DNA of 64,000 nucleotides from JASJBU01 sp963790775 (GCA_963790775.1 CAWBPR010000005.1:1-64000), one strand, 5' to 3'. Positions 7,781 to 16,986 are shown, numbered from the stretch's first letter. The notes: generated by a model not told the origin, from the letters alone. Numbers and translations: made by a program.

Positions 7781-8781
7781 GCAACATCAAACAACTCGCT
7801 GTCGTTGCGGTGCTGGGTATAGGCGCCTATGTCATGTTGAGTTCAATCTATACGGTGAGTGAAGTCGAGCAGGTGATTATCACCCAGTTCGGCAAACCGG
7901 TCGGTGCGCCCGTGACGGCTGCCGGCTTGAAGGTCAAGGTGCCCTTTATCCAGGAGGTCAATCCCATCGATAAACGGGTTCTGGAGTGGGACGGCAATCC
8001 ATCCGATATGCCGACTAAGGACAAACTTTACATCTCGGTCGACCTGTTTGCCCGCTGGCGGATTACCGATCCACTGCAGTACTTTTTACGTTTGCGCGAT
8101 GAACGCAGCGCCCAATCGCGTCTGGACGATATCCTGGGCAGCGAGACCCGTAATGCGGTTGCCAAGCATGAACTGATCGAGATCATTCGCACCACCAAGG
8201 ACCGAGTGCCGCTGCGCGACACCTTCCTGACCGACGCGGAACAGAAACTGGATATGGGCGCGTTGGTGCCGATCCAGAAGGGACGCAAACTGGTGGAGCA
8301 GGAGATATTTGCCGCGGCCGCCGAGAAGGTAAGGGTGTTTGGCATCGAGCTACTCGATATCCGCTTCAAGCGGATCAACTACAACGAAAGCGTACGGCCA
8401 AAGATCTATGACCGAATGATCAGCGAACGGCGCCAGATCGCGGAACGCTTCCTCTCGGAAGGTAACGGTGAGGCCGCCAGAATCCGCGGCAACCGGGTGC
8501 GCGAGCTGAACAAGATCCAGTCGGAGGCCTACCGGCAGGTCGAGGAGATACGCGGCCTGGCAGACGCGAAAGCCAGTGAAATCTATGCCAAGGCTTACAA
8601 CCAGAGCCCCGAGTCGGTGGCGTTCTATGAATTCACCCGCACCATGCAGGCCTACAAGTCCATGATCGCGCAGAACACCACCCTGGTCCTTTCCACGGAC
8701 AGCGATCTGTTCAAATTTTTAAAGGGTATGAGTTCGCCTGGCGAGCCCGGTACATTGCAAGGTTCAGGTGGCAGACAATGA
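7777..8781 (+). CDS. hflC: HflC, partner subunit of HflK
   Basis: A 334-residue SPFH protein with an N-terminal membrane helix (about 5-24), then EVEQVIITQFGKPVG and a full band-7 domain. The helical tail contains the family phrases RMISERRQIAERFLSEGNGE and GLADAKASEIYAKAYNQSPE. It pairs with HflK to form the regulatory cage on FtsH. Start and stop each overlap a neighbour by four bases (ATGA at 7777 and 8778), so hflK, hflC and the DUF1488 gene form one coupled unit. No anomaly is seen. Confidence 0.95.
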   Translation: MSNIKQLAVVAVLGIGAYVMLSSIYTVSEVEQVIITQFGKPVGAPVTAAGLKVKVPFIQEVNPIDKRVLEWDGNPSDMPTKDKLYISVDLFARWRITDPLQYFLRLRDERSAQSRLDDILGSETRNAVAKHELIEIIRTTKDRVPLRDTFLTDAEQKLDMGALVPIQKGRKLVEQEIFAAAAEKVRVFGIELLDIRFKRINYNESVRPKIYDRMISERRQIAERFLSEGNGEAARIRGNRVRELNKIQSEAYRQVEEIRGLADAKASEIYAKAYNQSPESVAFYEFTRTMQAYKSMIAQNTTLVLSTDSDLFKFLKGMSSPGEPGTLQGSGGRQ

Positions 8782-9047
8782 CTTTGAGTTTTCCGAATCA
8801 GAGCCGTAGTTTCGATGCGACGAAAAAGCGTGTCAGCTTCTGGGGCTATGACAGAGTGATGGAAGTTTCATTCTTTGTCGAAGCGGGTGTCCTGCAAAAA
8901 CTCTGTCCGGAGATGGAGAGCACTGAAAGCGGTTTTTTAAAGGCATTCGATTCTGCAAGAAAACGGATCTATGAAGTTGCGCAAAAAGTTTATGCGCATG
9001 GCCGCAAAGGCGCGAGTGCCTACATCCTGACAGAGAAGGAGTTTTGA
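8778..9047 (+). CDS. DUF1488-family protein
   Basis: An 89-residue cytoplasmic protein whose RVSFWGYDRVMEVSFFVEAG segment followed by AFDSARKRIYEVAQKVYAHG fits the DUF1488 family, small proteins of unknown function common in proteobacteria. Its ATG overlaps the hflC stop (ATGA), which implies coupled translation with hflKC. This neighbourhood is suggestive but no functional link to FtsH is known to me. There is no signal peptide. Confidence 0.75.
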   Translation: MTLSFPNQSRSFDATKKRVSFWGYDRVMEVSFFVEAGVLQKLCPEMESTESGFLKAFDSARKRIYEVAQKVYAHGRKGASAYILTEKEF

Positions 9048-9051
9048 AATA

Positions 9052-9097
9052 GAAACGGCAGCTGAGCGCTTCATGCAACCCGTCCAGCTGTCGTTTC
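9052..9097. terminator. Hairpin between convergent genes
   Basis: A 13-base inverted repeat (GAAACGGCAGCTG at 9052-9064 and its complement at 9085-9097, one mismatch) lies just after the hflKC unit and before the end of the opposite-strand gene. It lacks a long T run. It probably ends transcription from both sides, at least weakly. Confidence 0.5.
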
Positions 9098-9110
9098 CAG
9101 GTTTAAGGTT

Positions 9111-9419
9111 TTAGCCGCCCCGGTCATCGTCATCTGTGGCTGGGTAGGGCAGGCAGTGGTTGGGGTGATTCAGTGGCATATCAAGGTACGCCTTGCGAGT
9201 CGCTTCTGTTTCAAAATAGATGGTCAGATTGCCGTCTTCCAGATGTGGGTGGCTGGTGACGTTTTCAATATCCTCGCCAGTCATGGGATCAATGGTGTTG
9301 ATGAGATGCTCCGGCTCGTGCAGGCGATGGCTTTGTAGCTGATCGCGGGGCATAGGATCGGAAGCGACCCAATTCAGGTATTCGAACTTGATGGCGGGGG
9401 TCGTCTTGGAAGTTAACAT
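9111..9419 (-). CDS. Unknown 102-residue protein
   Basis: ATG at 9419 is preceded by CAGGAGAGCACC, giving an AGGAG site at a normal distance. An in-frame ATG six codons upstream would overlap that site. The protein (MLTSKTTPAIKFEYLNWVASD) has no signal peptide and ends in an acidic DDDDRGG tail. Phrases such as IDPMTGEDIENVTSHPHLEDG and LDMPLNHPNHCLPYP suggest a compact domain with several His and Pro residues and a single Cys. I do not recognise the family. It is convergent with the hflKC unit. Confidence 0.55.
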   Translation of the reverse strand: MLTSKTTPAIKFEYLNWVASDPMPRDQLQSHRLHEPEHLINTIDPMTGEDIENVTSHPHLEDGNLTIYFETEATRKAYLDMPLNHPNHCLPYPATDDDDRGG

Positions 9420-9826
9420 GGTGCTCTCCTGTAACACATCGCCTTGATCTTGTATGGCTGCACGTCATGCGCTGCTTCCTGTGGAAGCTCCATCCTTATT
9501 GTTAAGGCGCCAGGTGGCGGAGAAGGGTTTGGCGATGGTTCTATTCTTTAAGTATAAGTCTATCCAGATTAATAGCTGTTACATTGATCCATGCGACGTA
9601 TGTGGGATTAGATTAAAGCTCTGACTTCCCGGCCATGGAAGTTTTTTTAAGACGACGAAAGGTTTGATGTGTCCAGTGATTAAGAATGGAAAAATTGTTG
9701 TACAGGGATCTGGATGCGACTCACAGACGGAAACCCCAGAGCAAAGCGAAAAGCAATGCAGCCAGTGAATCTCGCCTGGCGATGGGGATCGGATGTCCCG
9801 CTGAGGCCGCCGGTACGGCCTGGGAC
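9420..9826. other. Intergenic region with one doubtful 33-codon frame
   Basis: About 400 bases. The only candidate is 9667-9768 on the plus strand. It encodes a 33-residue peptide with three Cys (starting MCPVIKNGKIVVQG) after an AAGG site. It could be a real small protein or chance, and I cannot decide from the sequence. Confidence 0.3.
9667..9768 (+). CDS. Possible 33-residue Cys-containing small protein
   Basis: The frame reads MCPVIKNGKIVVQGSGCDSQ, then a Glu/Gln/Ser-rich end with Cys31 before the stop. AAAGGTTTG precedes the ATG, an acceptable ribosome site. There is no recognised family. The three Cys and the short hydrophobic beta-like start are the only arguments beyond the start signal. 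Confidence 0.25.
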   Translation: MCPVIKNGKIVVQGSGCDSQTETPEQSEKQCSQ

Positions 9827-9958
9827 TCAGGAACTTTTGACAATAAAGGGGGCATTGTCCCCGCCATGTTTCTTCACTTGCTTGGCCGCCTTCTTTTCCT
9901 TTGGTGTCAGTAAGGCTTGTTTTTTTACTTCCCTGTTGCTTCGGTGGGATTTTGACAT
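9827..9958 (-). CDS. Small basic protein of 43 residues
   Basis: The minus-strand frame starts ATG at 9958 after GTCAGGAGTCACCAAC, a strong AGGAG site at 7-8 bases. It encodes MSKSHRSNREVKKQALLTPK, then EKKAAKQVKKHGG and a short end. It is very Lys-rich (11 Lys), has no Cys, and resembles small conserved proteobacterial proteins beginning with the MSxSxRSNREVKK pattern. The family resemblance is from memory. A nucleic-acid or ribosome interaction is conceivable from charge alone. Confidence 0.65.
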   Translation of the reverse strand: MSKSHRSNREVKKQALLTPKEKKAAKQVKKHGGDNAPFIVKSS

Positions 9959-10450
9959 GTTGGTGACTCCTGACTGGCTATGAGAGATGTCCGTGGCGTG
10001 AAGGAGCGGGAACTGCAGGGCATTGCCCGGGTGCTCCAGTCGTACCTGACTCGGACTACTGTATGCTGTGCTGTATCTCGATTATGGGGTTGAAGCAGTA
10101 GAAAACTCACCTGTCGCGGATCGAGTGGACGCGTAACGAGTCATGCCGGATGTTCGGTAATGAATGATGCGTGAAGGCTGGACTGCCTGTTGATGCTTTA
10201 CACATCAAGTATAGACCGATAGTAGACTAATGTACTCAAGTCATTTTGATTAGTTGGGTTTGAGATCCTTTGAAATGTCTTTTCGCCGCGATGAAATTGG
10301 GTGCCGGCAAGGTATTAAGGAAAGAGATTTTTCCCTTATGGTTTAGAGTGTCGTGCGCTGGTATTTGGTTTAGTGTCAGGTCGGAGTTACTGGGAAGGCG
10401 AATGTATAGGCGGCAGCTCAATAACAGCCATGCTGGCGGATATCACAGAG
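9959..10450. other. Intergenic region
   Basis: Nearly 500 bases between the 43-residue basic protein and the stop of the phosphatase/transporter fusion. I see no supported gene, RNA or hairpin. Confidence 0.3.
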
Positions 10451-12115
10451 CTATACCGGTTCTCGCTGCTGCTGCATCCTGCTGGGACAAATCTTCGCTT
10501 CACGCTGTAAATATACCGGCTGGCCTTCGACGCGAAGAAAGGATAACAGCAGAGGATCTTTGCTGTCTTTTTGCAGGCGCTGGCACAAAAACTCATCCAA
10601 TGGCGCCAAGGCGAACATGGGCAGAAGAAACCAGGTGGCCAACTGAGTCACGACCTCTATATTGAGAATTTCCGCCAGTACGATGACCAGAAATATATTT
10701 GGGTAACCCATGGATAAGTAATCATCTATCGCATACAGGCTATTCTGCCGGGCGAGATAAAAAGCCGTCATTCGCAACAGCAGGCCGATCACGAATGCAT
10801 ACACGCCATAGGGCCAGAACGACGACAGATCAATACTCTGGAATGACAGCACCACGAACAATGTCAGCAGCAGTACGGCTGTGGCGCCATTTCTTTCAGC
10901 AAATTTTGCGGTGGAAATAGGGTGCCGGTTTCTCAACCAATGAGCTATCAGCAAAGGCATAAAAAGTCCCAGTATAGATATCGACACATAGTTAAACGCC
11001 TGATATGACAAGGCAGTCATGCCATAGAAGTCCAATAAGGGATACATCACTACCACACTGATCATCGTTGACAGTATGATCATGTATACACTGGGCTGGA
11101 CCATGCCGCCTGCGCTGCGGCTGATGGTCAATGCAGTGATGGCGGTAGGCGCGGCGAGTAACAAGGCAAAGGTCAACATCCATATCCTGCCTGACTCATC
11201 GCAAAGGAGACTCATGACGCCGACCAGTAACGGCAGCAACGCATAACGAAACAGCAGTCTTTCTCCGGGGATCATACGTTCAACCAAGACTGCTTTGATG
11301 TCCAGGGGTGTAACACGAATCAGGCTGATCACTGTGGCGAGGGAAATGAGTCCAAAATTAAGCATCGATGAGATCGCATGCCCACCAGTTAAAATGCGCA
11401 ATAGCAGGCCGAGCAAAACGCCGCCAAGTATTACTCTGGAGTGATACACCACAATCCAGTCCTGAATCAGGTTACCTAGCCGTGATTCTCTGTGTATGTA
11501 GGGTTTAAGTGCATTACCAGACAGAATGGTCGCGTTCGGCAGGCGCAGGTCATAACCGGAATCAGGGGGAAGGCGGAGAATCAAACGGGAGAGTAATTCG
11601 ATGACATACTTGTGCGCCACCACCAGTACGCGTTTACCTCGGGTGAGGAGGGGGTGAAGTTCATTTTTCAGGAAATCCAGCACCCGGTTATGGAAAGTCT
11701 CAAAGTCCTCTCCATCCGACATTGCCGTGTGATTACCATACAGCGCCGCTTCGTAGGAGCGAAGTCCCACCTGACGTTGGATGAGAGTCTTGTTGCGTAA
11801 CGTAAAATCGCCGAAGTGACGTTCGCTCAGACGCGCGTCCTTACCCATCTCCAGGCGTCCACCGTTGGTGTTCGAAACTGACTTAAGGAGGATTTCAGCA
11901 GTCTGGCAGGCCCGGCTCAGGGGCGAAACAAAGACATGGTCGACTCTAAGGCCATGCCAGCTTCCCGCTGCCTTGTTAGCCTGAGCTCGGCCCAAACCAG
12001 TCAGCGGGGCATCCACTGCTCCGGCAAAACGGTTTACCTCGTTTGCTGTCGACTCCCCATGGCGAACCAAAAACAAGTTGTCCCACTTTGTTGCTTTTCT
12101 TCTTTCTGAGTGCAC
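10451..12115 (-). CDS. Histidine phosphatase fused to a polytopic BASS-like membrane domain
   Basis: A 554-residue two-part protein. Residues about 10-215 are a histidine phosphatase (phosphoglycerate-mutase superfamily): LVRHGE with catalytic His19, PLSRACQTAEI, and VVAHKYVIELL for the second His. Residues about 225-510 form some eight to ten hydrophobic helices laid out like bile-acid/sodium symporter (BASS) or auxin-carrier-fold transporters. The fusion suggests a transporter coupled to a cytosolic phosphatase. Substrate is unknown. The start used is GTG at 12115 (MHSERRK). There is no good ribosome site, so the exact start is uncertain. The C-terminal 30 residues are polar. Confidence 0.7.
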   Translation of the reverse strand: MHSERRKATKWDNLFLVRHGESTANEVNRFAGAVDAPLTGLGRAQANKAAGSWHGLRVDHVFVSPLSRACQTAEILLKSVSNTNGGRLEMGKDARLSERHFGDFTLRNKTLIQRQVGLRSYEAALYGNHTAMSDGEDFETFHNRVLDFLKNELHPLLTRGKRVLVVAHKYVIELLSRLILRLPPDSGYDLRLPNATILSGNALKPYIHRESRLGNLIQDWIVVYHSRVILGGVLLGLLLRILTGGHAISSMLNFGLISLATVISLIRVTPLDIKAVLVERMIPGERLLFRYALLPLLVGVMSLLCDESGRIWMLTFALLLAAPTAITALTISRSAGGMVQPSVYMIILSTMISVVVMYPLLDFYGMTALSYQAFNYVSISILGLFMPLLIAHWLRNRHPISTAKFAERNGATAVLLLTLFVVLSFQSIDLSSFWPYGVYAFVIGLLLRMTAFYLARQNSLYAIDDYLSMGYPNIFLVIVLAEILNIEVVTQLATWFLLPMFALAPLDEFLCQRLQKDSKDPLLLSFLRVEGQPVYLQREAKICPSRMQQQREPV

Positions 12116-12361
12116 TTTTTGATGGTTACTAAGCAGTCAATAAAAACTCCTGGCTTATTGGGTTTTTACTACACTACCCGATCCTCTGGTCCGTTCAGAG
12201 GATGCTGATGTTAGGAATAGTACTCCTATTTTGGCTGTCTGTAATGATGAATATCAAGATATTGCAGGTTCTGAAGCCATGTTATTAATTGGACATAGGC
12301 CCCTGCCAGAGCAGCAGATGTGAGAAAAAGTGGATGGATGCAGCGCTGAGTGGTGTATCGG
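12116..12361. other. Short intergenic gap
   Basis: No gene, terminator or operator is evident between the PAS-GGDEF-EAL gene stop and the phosphatase-fusion start. Separate transcription is likely. Confidence 0.25.
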
Positions 12362-15001
12362 TCAGGCCTGGTCGGAATATTGCAGCGGGAGGGGAGGTGA
12401 TATGCCATAGCCCTGGGCAAAGTCGACACCCAGTATGTAAAGTTCACGTAGAATTGCTTCGTTTTCCACGAATTCTGCGACAGTCTTCAGCCCCATGGTG
12501 TGACCGATATCGTTGATCGCCTTCACCATGGCTCGATCGATAGGGTCTTCGAGAATATCCTTGACGAACAGACCATCGATCTTCAGATAATCCACCGGCA
12601 GTTTCTTCAGGTAGCCAAACGATGACATGCCGCTGCCGAAGTCATCCAGCAGAAAGCGGCAGCCCATGCTCTTCAGGTCCTGCATGAACTGGGTTGCCCT
12701 ATCGAGGTGGGTAATGGCGATTGTCTCGGTGATTTCGAAGCAGACCAGCTGCGGAGGGATTTTGTGGTCCCGCATCTGTTGTTTCACAAATTCCAGAAAG
12801 CTGGCCTCGATGAGTGAAGCGCCCGACAGGTTGATGGTATACAGGCAGCTTGGGTTGTTTTTATCCTGTATCAAATTGTCCCACTGGGTTTGATAGTGCA
12901 ATTTTTTTCGGCTGAACAGTTCGCGCACAATCCATTTGTCAATGTCCGGCATCAGACCATAACGTTCGGCGGCAGGAATAAAGGCGCCGGGAGGGATGAG
13001 ACTTCCGTCCTGATCCACCATGCGCACCAGGATTTCCCCGTGATCCGGTGGAATATCCGCAACGCTGCTCGTAACCGGTACAATGGGTTGGTAGAACAGC
13101 TTGAAGTGGCCGCCTTTCAAAGCGTCCTTGATGCGCGTCGCCCACTGCATCTCCAACAGACGTAAGTCCGAAGAGTCGCGAGTCAACTTGGCGAAGTGGA
13201 TGCGGTTACGGCCCAGTTCCTTTGCTGTATAGCAGGCCGCGTCCACCAGGCTCATCAGATCTTCGATGTCACTGCTCTGGTCGTTGATCATCGCGACACC
13301 GATGCTGGCGCCGACATCAAATACCTTGTCGGCATGCGAAAAGCGGTATTCGCTGATGGCGTCACGGATAGATTCAGCGATAAGCATGGCCTTTTCGGGC
13401 GGGCAGCCCTCCAGCAGGATACCGAATTCGTCACCACCCAGGCGGGCAAGGGTATCGGAAGCCCGCAGGTGCACCTTGAGCAGGGCGCTCAGGCTGGTCA
13501 ACAATTGATCGCCCACCCGGTGTCCGCAACTGTCATTGACCACCTTGAACTGATCAAGATCCAGATACAGCAGCCCATGTTCCAGTTTACGTTCACGGGC
13601 ATTTTCAATCGCTTGTTTCAGGCGGCGCCTGAATTCAGTGCGGTTAAACAGCCCGGTTAGGTCGTCCCGGCTGGCCTTCCAGGCAAGCTTGCGCTGCAGA
13701 TGGCGTTCCTGATTCACATTCCTCAGCACCAGCACCACACCATTGGCTTGTTTGTCCTTGTCCCCGATGGGAGCCGCTGAGTAGTGCACCGCAGTTTCGT
13801 TACCGTCGGGTCGCACCAGCACGGAACTGGAAGGCGCAACGATCTTCTCCCCTGACGCCAGACACTCCGAAATCGGATCTGGCAGCTGGATGCCGGTTTC
13901 CTCGTTCTTGATCTGAAATCTATCTTCCCAGGTGCGCCCCAGAATCTGGTTGATGGTGTAACCGGTCAGATTTTCAGCGGCTGAATTAAGGTATGTGATG
14001 TGACCGTCAAGGTCCGTGGTCAGGACTGCGTCGCCGATGGAGGAGAGAGTGACCATGGCCCTCTCCTGCTCCAGCGCGAGCCGCTTCTGAGCCTTGTGCT
14101 GCAGCGACAGGTAGCGTAACGCCAGCAGTACGATGATGGCGATCAGCGAAAATGCCAGCAGGATCGAAATAACAGCCTCTTCGAAACCCTGTTCCAGCGC
14201 CTCAAGAGGGATCAGAATGCCGATGGTGAGCGGTTCGTTGCCGATCTTGATGTGCTTCAGCATGCCCTTGAAATGACCGGACTGGGTTTGGTAGTCGAAC
14301 ATTCTGTCCGGTTGGTGCGCGGCATTTACCTGTCGACCCTCAAGCAGTGGGGAAGGCACCGGATGGCCGTTGCGCCACATACTGGGTAGTCCGCCCAGGC
14401 TGTTCATGAGCTGGTCCAGATAATCCTTATCATTCAGCAGGATGGCGCCGCAGACAAATCCCAGGACTTGGTTGTTGTGGATCACGGCTTGAGAACGGGA
14501 TAGCACCAGCGAGGCATCAAGCAGGGTCAGATTGTCGGTGGGACCATGCTGTGAGTACTGGCAATGACGCCCACGTATGCCTGGGGTCACCCCGTCATCC
14601 TCGTCGCTGAAAAATGGTGTGTAATCGGGTTTGGTTACGGTCAGGTAGTCAATGCGGGACACCTCGTGATGCGACTGCAGGTAGCGGCGCAATTGAGGCA
14701 GAATTTCCAGCTCCATGGTGATGCGCGTGGTATTGTCGGCTGCGGTGCGGGACACGGCATCCTGTAAGGTCCTGTAGGAGCCATTCAGAATCAGTTCATA
14801 GGTCTGCAGGCCGGTCGCCAGGCGTTTTTCATAACTGGCATAGATCTGTTCAGTGAACGTTTGCCAGAGAATATAACTGGCGACAAGCGCCGGCAGCAGA
14901 ATGGCGAATACAAGTAATAGCGGAAGCCCTCCCTGTTTAACGGGGGTGCTCCACCACCTTTCCCTGTCGCGGTTACTGGATGAACCGGTCACTGGCGACA
15001 A
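12362..15001 (-). CDS. Membrane sensor with PAS, GGDEF and EAL domains (c-di-GMP turnover)
   Basis: An 879-residue protein. A membrane helix lies at about 27-48, then a periplasmic sensory region (Cache-like, to about 275), a second helix at about 280-300, a PAS domain at about 320-440 (GHITYLNSAAENLTGY), GGDEF at about 450-615 with intact GGDEF at 521-525, and EAL at about 630-875. The EAL site reads EIL at 656-658 but keeps the catalytic Glu, and NLSG, DDFGSG, KIDG and EFVEN are all present, so both cyclase and phosphodiesterase activity are possible. It starts four bases after the upstream substrate-binding-protein gene, so its periplasmic domain may read that protein. Confidence 0.9.
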   Translation of the reverse strand: MSPVTGSSSNRDRERWWSTPVKQGGLPLLLVFAILLPALVASYILWQTFTEQIYASYEKRLATGLQTYELILNGSYRTLQDAVSRTAADNTTRITMELEILPQLRRYLQSHHEVSRIDYLTVTKPDYTPFFSDEDDGVTPGIRGRHCQYSQHGPTDNLTLLDASLVLSRSQAVIHNNQVLGFVCGAILLNDKDYLDQLMNSLGGLPSMWRNGHPVPSPLLEGRQVNAAHQPDRMFDYQTQSGHFKGMLKHIKIGNEPLTIGILIPLEALEQGFEEAVISILLAFSLIAIIVLLALRYLSLQHKAQKRLALEQERAMVTLSSIGDAVLTTDLDGHITYLNSAAENLTGYTINQILGRTWEDRFQIKNEETGIQLPDPISECLASGEKIVAPSSSVLVRPDGNETAVHYSAAPIGDKDKQANGVVLVLRNVNQERHLQRKLAWKASRDDLTGLFNRTEFRRRLKQAIENARERKLEHGLLYLDLDQFKVVNDSCGHRVGDQLLTSLSALLKVHLRASDTLARLGGDEFGILLEGCPPEKAMLIAESIRDAISEYRFSHADKVFDVGASIGVAMINDQSSDIEDLMSLVDAACYTAKELGRNRIHFAKLTRDSSDLRLLEMQWATRIKDALKGGHFKLFYQPIVPVTSSVADIPPDHGEILVRMVDQDGSLIPPGAFIPAAERYGLMPDIDKWIVRELFSRKKLHYQTQWDNLIQDKNNPSCLYTINLSGASLIEASFLEFVKQQMRDHKIPPQLVCFEITETIAITHLDRATQFMQDLKSMGCRFLLDDFGSGMSSFGYLKKLPVDYLKIDGLFVKDILEDPIDRAMVKAINDIGHTMGLKTVAEFVENEAILRELYILGVDFAQGYGISPPLPLQYSDQA

Positions 15002-15004
15002 GAG

Positions 15005-16075
15005 TCAGGGCTGTTTCTTGTAGACGTGGTCTGCAGCGGTCAACAAGGCATCAGGTATGGTGATGCCCAGCGAGCTCGCACGTTCGGTATTGAATACGAT
15101 CGCGTAGTCCTTCGCATCTTCGATGGGCAGGTCACCGGCTTTTACGCCATGGAGAATCCGCGCCACTTTCTCACCGGCCAGGTAGCCCATTGCGCCAAAG
15201 TCCACTGCGGCGCCACCGAACAAACCGATTTTCGCAAAATAGTAATTCAGGGCCATCTCGGGCTTTTTGCTGTTGGCAGTCGTCCAGGCGAATATATCCT
15301 TGGCGGTATAGTTTGAGCCATCGGCGGTTTTCAAGGTCAGCGCGGCGGGATAGATGGCGATGACAGCATCATCTGTGTTCAGTTCCTGAATGAGCTGGGT
15401 ATATTCTGTGAAATCCTTGACGCGCCGCAGTTCCCAGGTCACGGGCAGCTCCTGCTGTGCGAGTTCGAGTTCGAACTGGCGAGTGATGGCATTTCCGGTG
15501 GGCGAGTAGTCCGTAATACCGACCACCCGATTCGATTTATCGAAATTCTGCAGAGCGGCGTTCATGACGACGATTGATTTACTGACCCACAGCTTCTCAT
15601 ACACACCTGTGACGTTCGAGCCCGGCTGTTGCTTGTCATGCATGAAGCGCTGATTATCGTTGTAGGCCTCGGGTTGACCATTCATACCACTGAAAACTAT
15701 CGAGAGATCCTTGTTGTCCACCAAGGGCAGCATGACTTCCCGGATTGCATTGTCATCCAGCACCACAACCACTGCTGGTGAGAATTCCGCTATTTGCTGC
15801 AGTGCGATACGGGCCTGTTCGCGGATCGCCTCGGCTGATGTATGGGTCTTTTTCGTGTCCATGTAGTATGAGCGAATGTGCAGATTCTCACCATTGTTCA
15901 ACCCAGCCTCTTTCAGGGCTGCGACAACCCCATCCGCCTGTGGTGCGCCACACACGTGGTCACGTTCGTAACTGTGCACGATCATGACGCGCGCCGCATC
16001 GGCACTCAGGTCTGCGAACACTGCTGAAACAAATGGAAGGGTAAGTAATAGAAACAGGAGCAAATGTCTCCGCAT
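15005..16075 (-). CDS. Periplasmic ABC-type substrate-binding protein (ABC_sub_bind family)
   Basis: About 356 residues from ATG 16075, chosen because GAGG lies 9 bases upstream and a signal peptide follows at once (MRRHLLLFLLLTLPFVSAVFA). Longer in-frame starts up to 16177 lack such a site. The mature part has the two-lobe family pattern: RVMIVHSYERDH, VVVLDDNAIREVMLPLV, SIVFSGMNGQPEAY, GNAITRQFELELA. Such proteins occur with transporters or as sensors. Here no permease or ATPase is nearby, but a GGDEF/EAL sensor follows four bases downstream. It probably supplies a ligand signal to c-di-GMP turnover. The ligand is unknown. Confidence 0.8.
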   Translation of the reverse strand: MRRHLLLFLLLTLPFVSAVFADLSADAARVMIVHSYERDHVCGAPQADGVVAALKEAGLNNGENLHIRSYYMDTKKTHTSAEAIREQARIALQQIAEFSPAVVVVLDDNAIREVMLPLVDNKDLSIVFSGMNGQPEAYNDNQRFMHDKQQPGSNVTGVYEKLWVSKSIVVMNAALQNFDKSNRVVGITDYSPTGNAITRQFELELAQQELPVTWELRRVKDFTEYTQLIQELNTDDAVIAIYPAALTLKTADGSNYTAKDIFAWTTANSKKPEMALNYYFAKIGLFGGAAVDFGAMGYLAGEKVARILHGVKAGDLPIEDAKDYAIVFNTERASSLGITIPDALLTAADHVYKKQP

Positions 16076-16255
16076 GGCCGGCATCCTCATACAACTTGGA
16101 ATTATTAGATGATTTTTACTCCGCAGCTCTGCTGCGCTAACCCATTGAATCGGCTGGTGAGAACTGATCTTTAGCATAATACAACAGGCGCTGCTTCATG
16201 GCTTCATGGCGCAGTGGAAGTTGTATAGTTTGTCCTGCAAAATCTTGGGATAAAG

Positions 16256-16269
16256 TTGATATGGATCAA
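16256..16269. promoter_or_regulatory. Perfect FNR/ANR-type box
   Basis: TTGATATGGATCAA matches the FNR/ANR/DNR consensus TTGAT-N4-ATCAA at every fixed position. It lies in the divergent gap, 133 bases before the SYLF gene start and 181 bases before the substrate-binding-protein start, so either or both may respond to oxygen limitation. Binding is inferred. Confidence 0.6.
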
Positions 16270-16401
16270 TATCTTTTTGATTCATTTTGAACCTCAAGTG
16301 ATTTACAGCGTCGTATTGCATAGTCATATTCAATGGCTGATTACTCTGTGGTCGTAACAACAATCAATGTCTCTAAACGGCAAGACGCCGAGGATTCTAC
16401 T

Positions 16402-16986
16402 ATGAAAATCGCTGCTAAGGCTTTTGTATTATGTTTGTCGCTACTGGTTTCGATGCCTTTTGCCTGGGCAGATGAATACGAGGATTCCATCAAGACTTTC
16501 AGGAATGCAGGTGAGAGTGGCGCCCTGTTTGAGCGTTCTTACGGTTATGCGTTGTTCCCGTCAATCGGGAAAGGCGGTATCGGGGTTGGAGGGGCATATG
16601 GCAAGGGAAGGGTTTATGCGGGAGGCGTGCATGTCGGAGATACCACAATGACGCAACTGACGATCGGTCTGCAACTGGGCGGGCAGGTCTACAGTCAGAT
16701 CATTTTCTTCCAGGACCAGCGCGCCTTTGATGAGTTTACCAATGGCAATTTTGAGTTTGGGGCGCAGGCAACGGCCGTTGCGGTTACCGCAGGCGCTTCT
16801 GTCACCGCATCAACCACCGGGACCTCAGCAGGCATCAGTGGTGGCAAAAACGATGCGAAAACTGTCGGCGACTACCAGAAAGGCATGGCGGTTTTCACCG
16901 TTGCCAAGGGCGGTTTGATGTATGAGGCGACCCTTGGCGGGCAGAAATTTAAATACACCCCGAGGAACACTAGCGCCGCAGAGTGA
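16402..16986 (+). CDS. Exported SYLF (YSC84/Ysc84-like) lipid-binding domain protein
   Basis: A 194-residue protein from ATG 16402 (GAGGATTCTACT upstream), with a signal peptide to about residue 22 (FAWADEYED). The mature region is a SYLF/DUF500 domain: GYALFPSIGKGGIGVGGAYG, then GQVYSQIIFF and DEFTNGNFEFGAQATAVAVT. The family binds phosphoinositides in eukaryotes and is of unknown envelope function in bacteria. The stop lies inside the end of the opposite-strand gene (17-base tail-to-tail overlap). A perfect FNR-type box lies upstream. Confidence 0.85.
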   Translation: MKIAAKAFVLCLSLLVSMPFAWADEYEDSIKTFRNAGESGALFERSYGYALFPSIGKGGIGVGGAYGKGRVYAGGVHVGDTTMTQLTIGLQLGGQVYSQIIFFQDQRAFDEFTNGNFEFGAQATAVAVTAGASVTASTTGTSAGISGGKNDAKTVGDYQKGMAVFTVAKGGLMYEATLGGQKFKYTPRNTSAAE

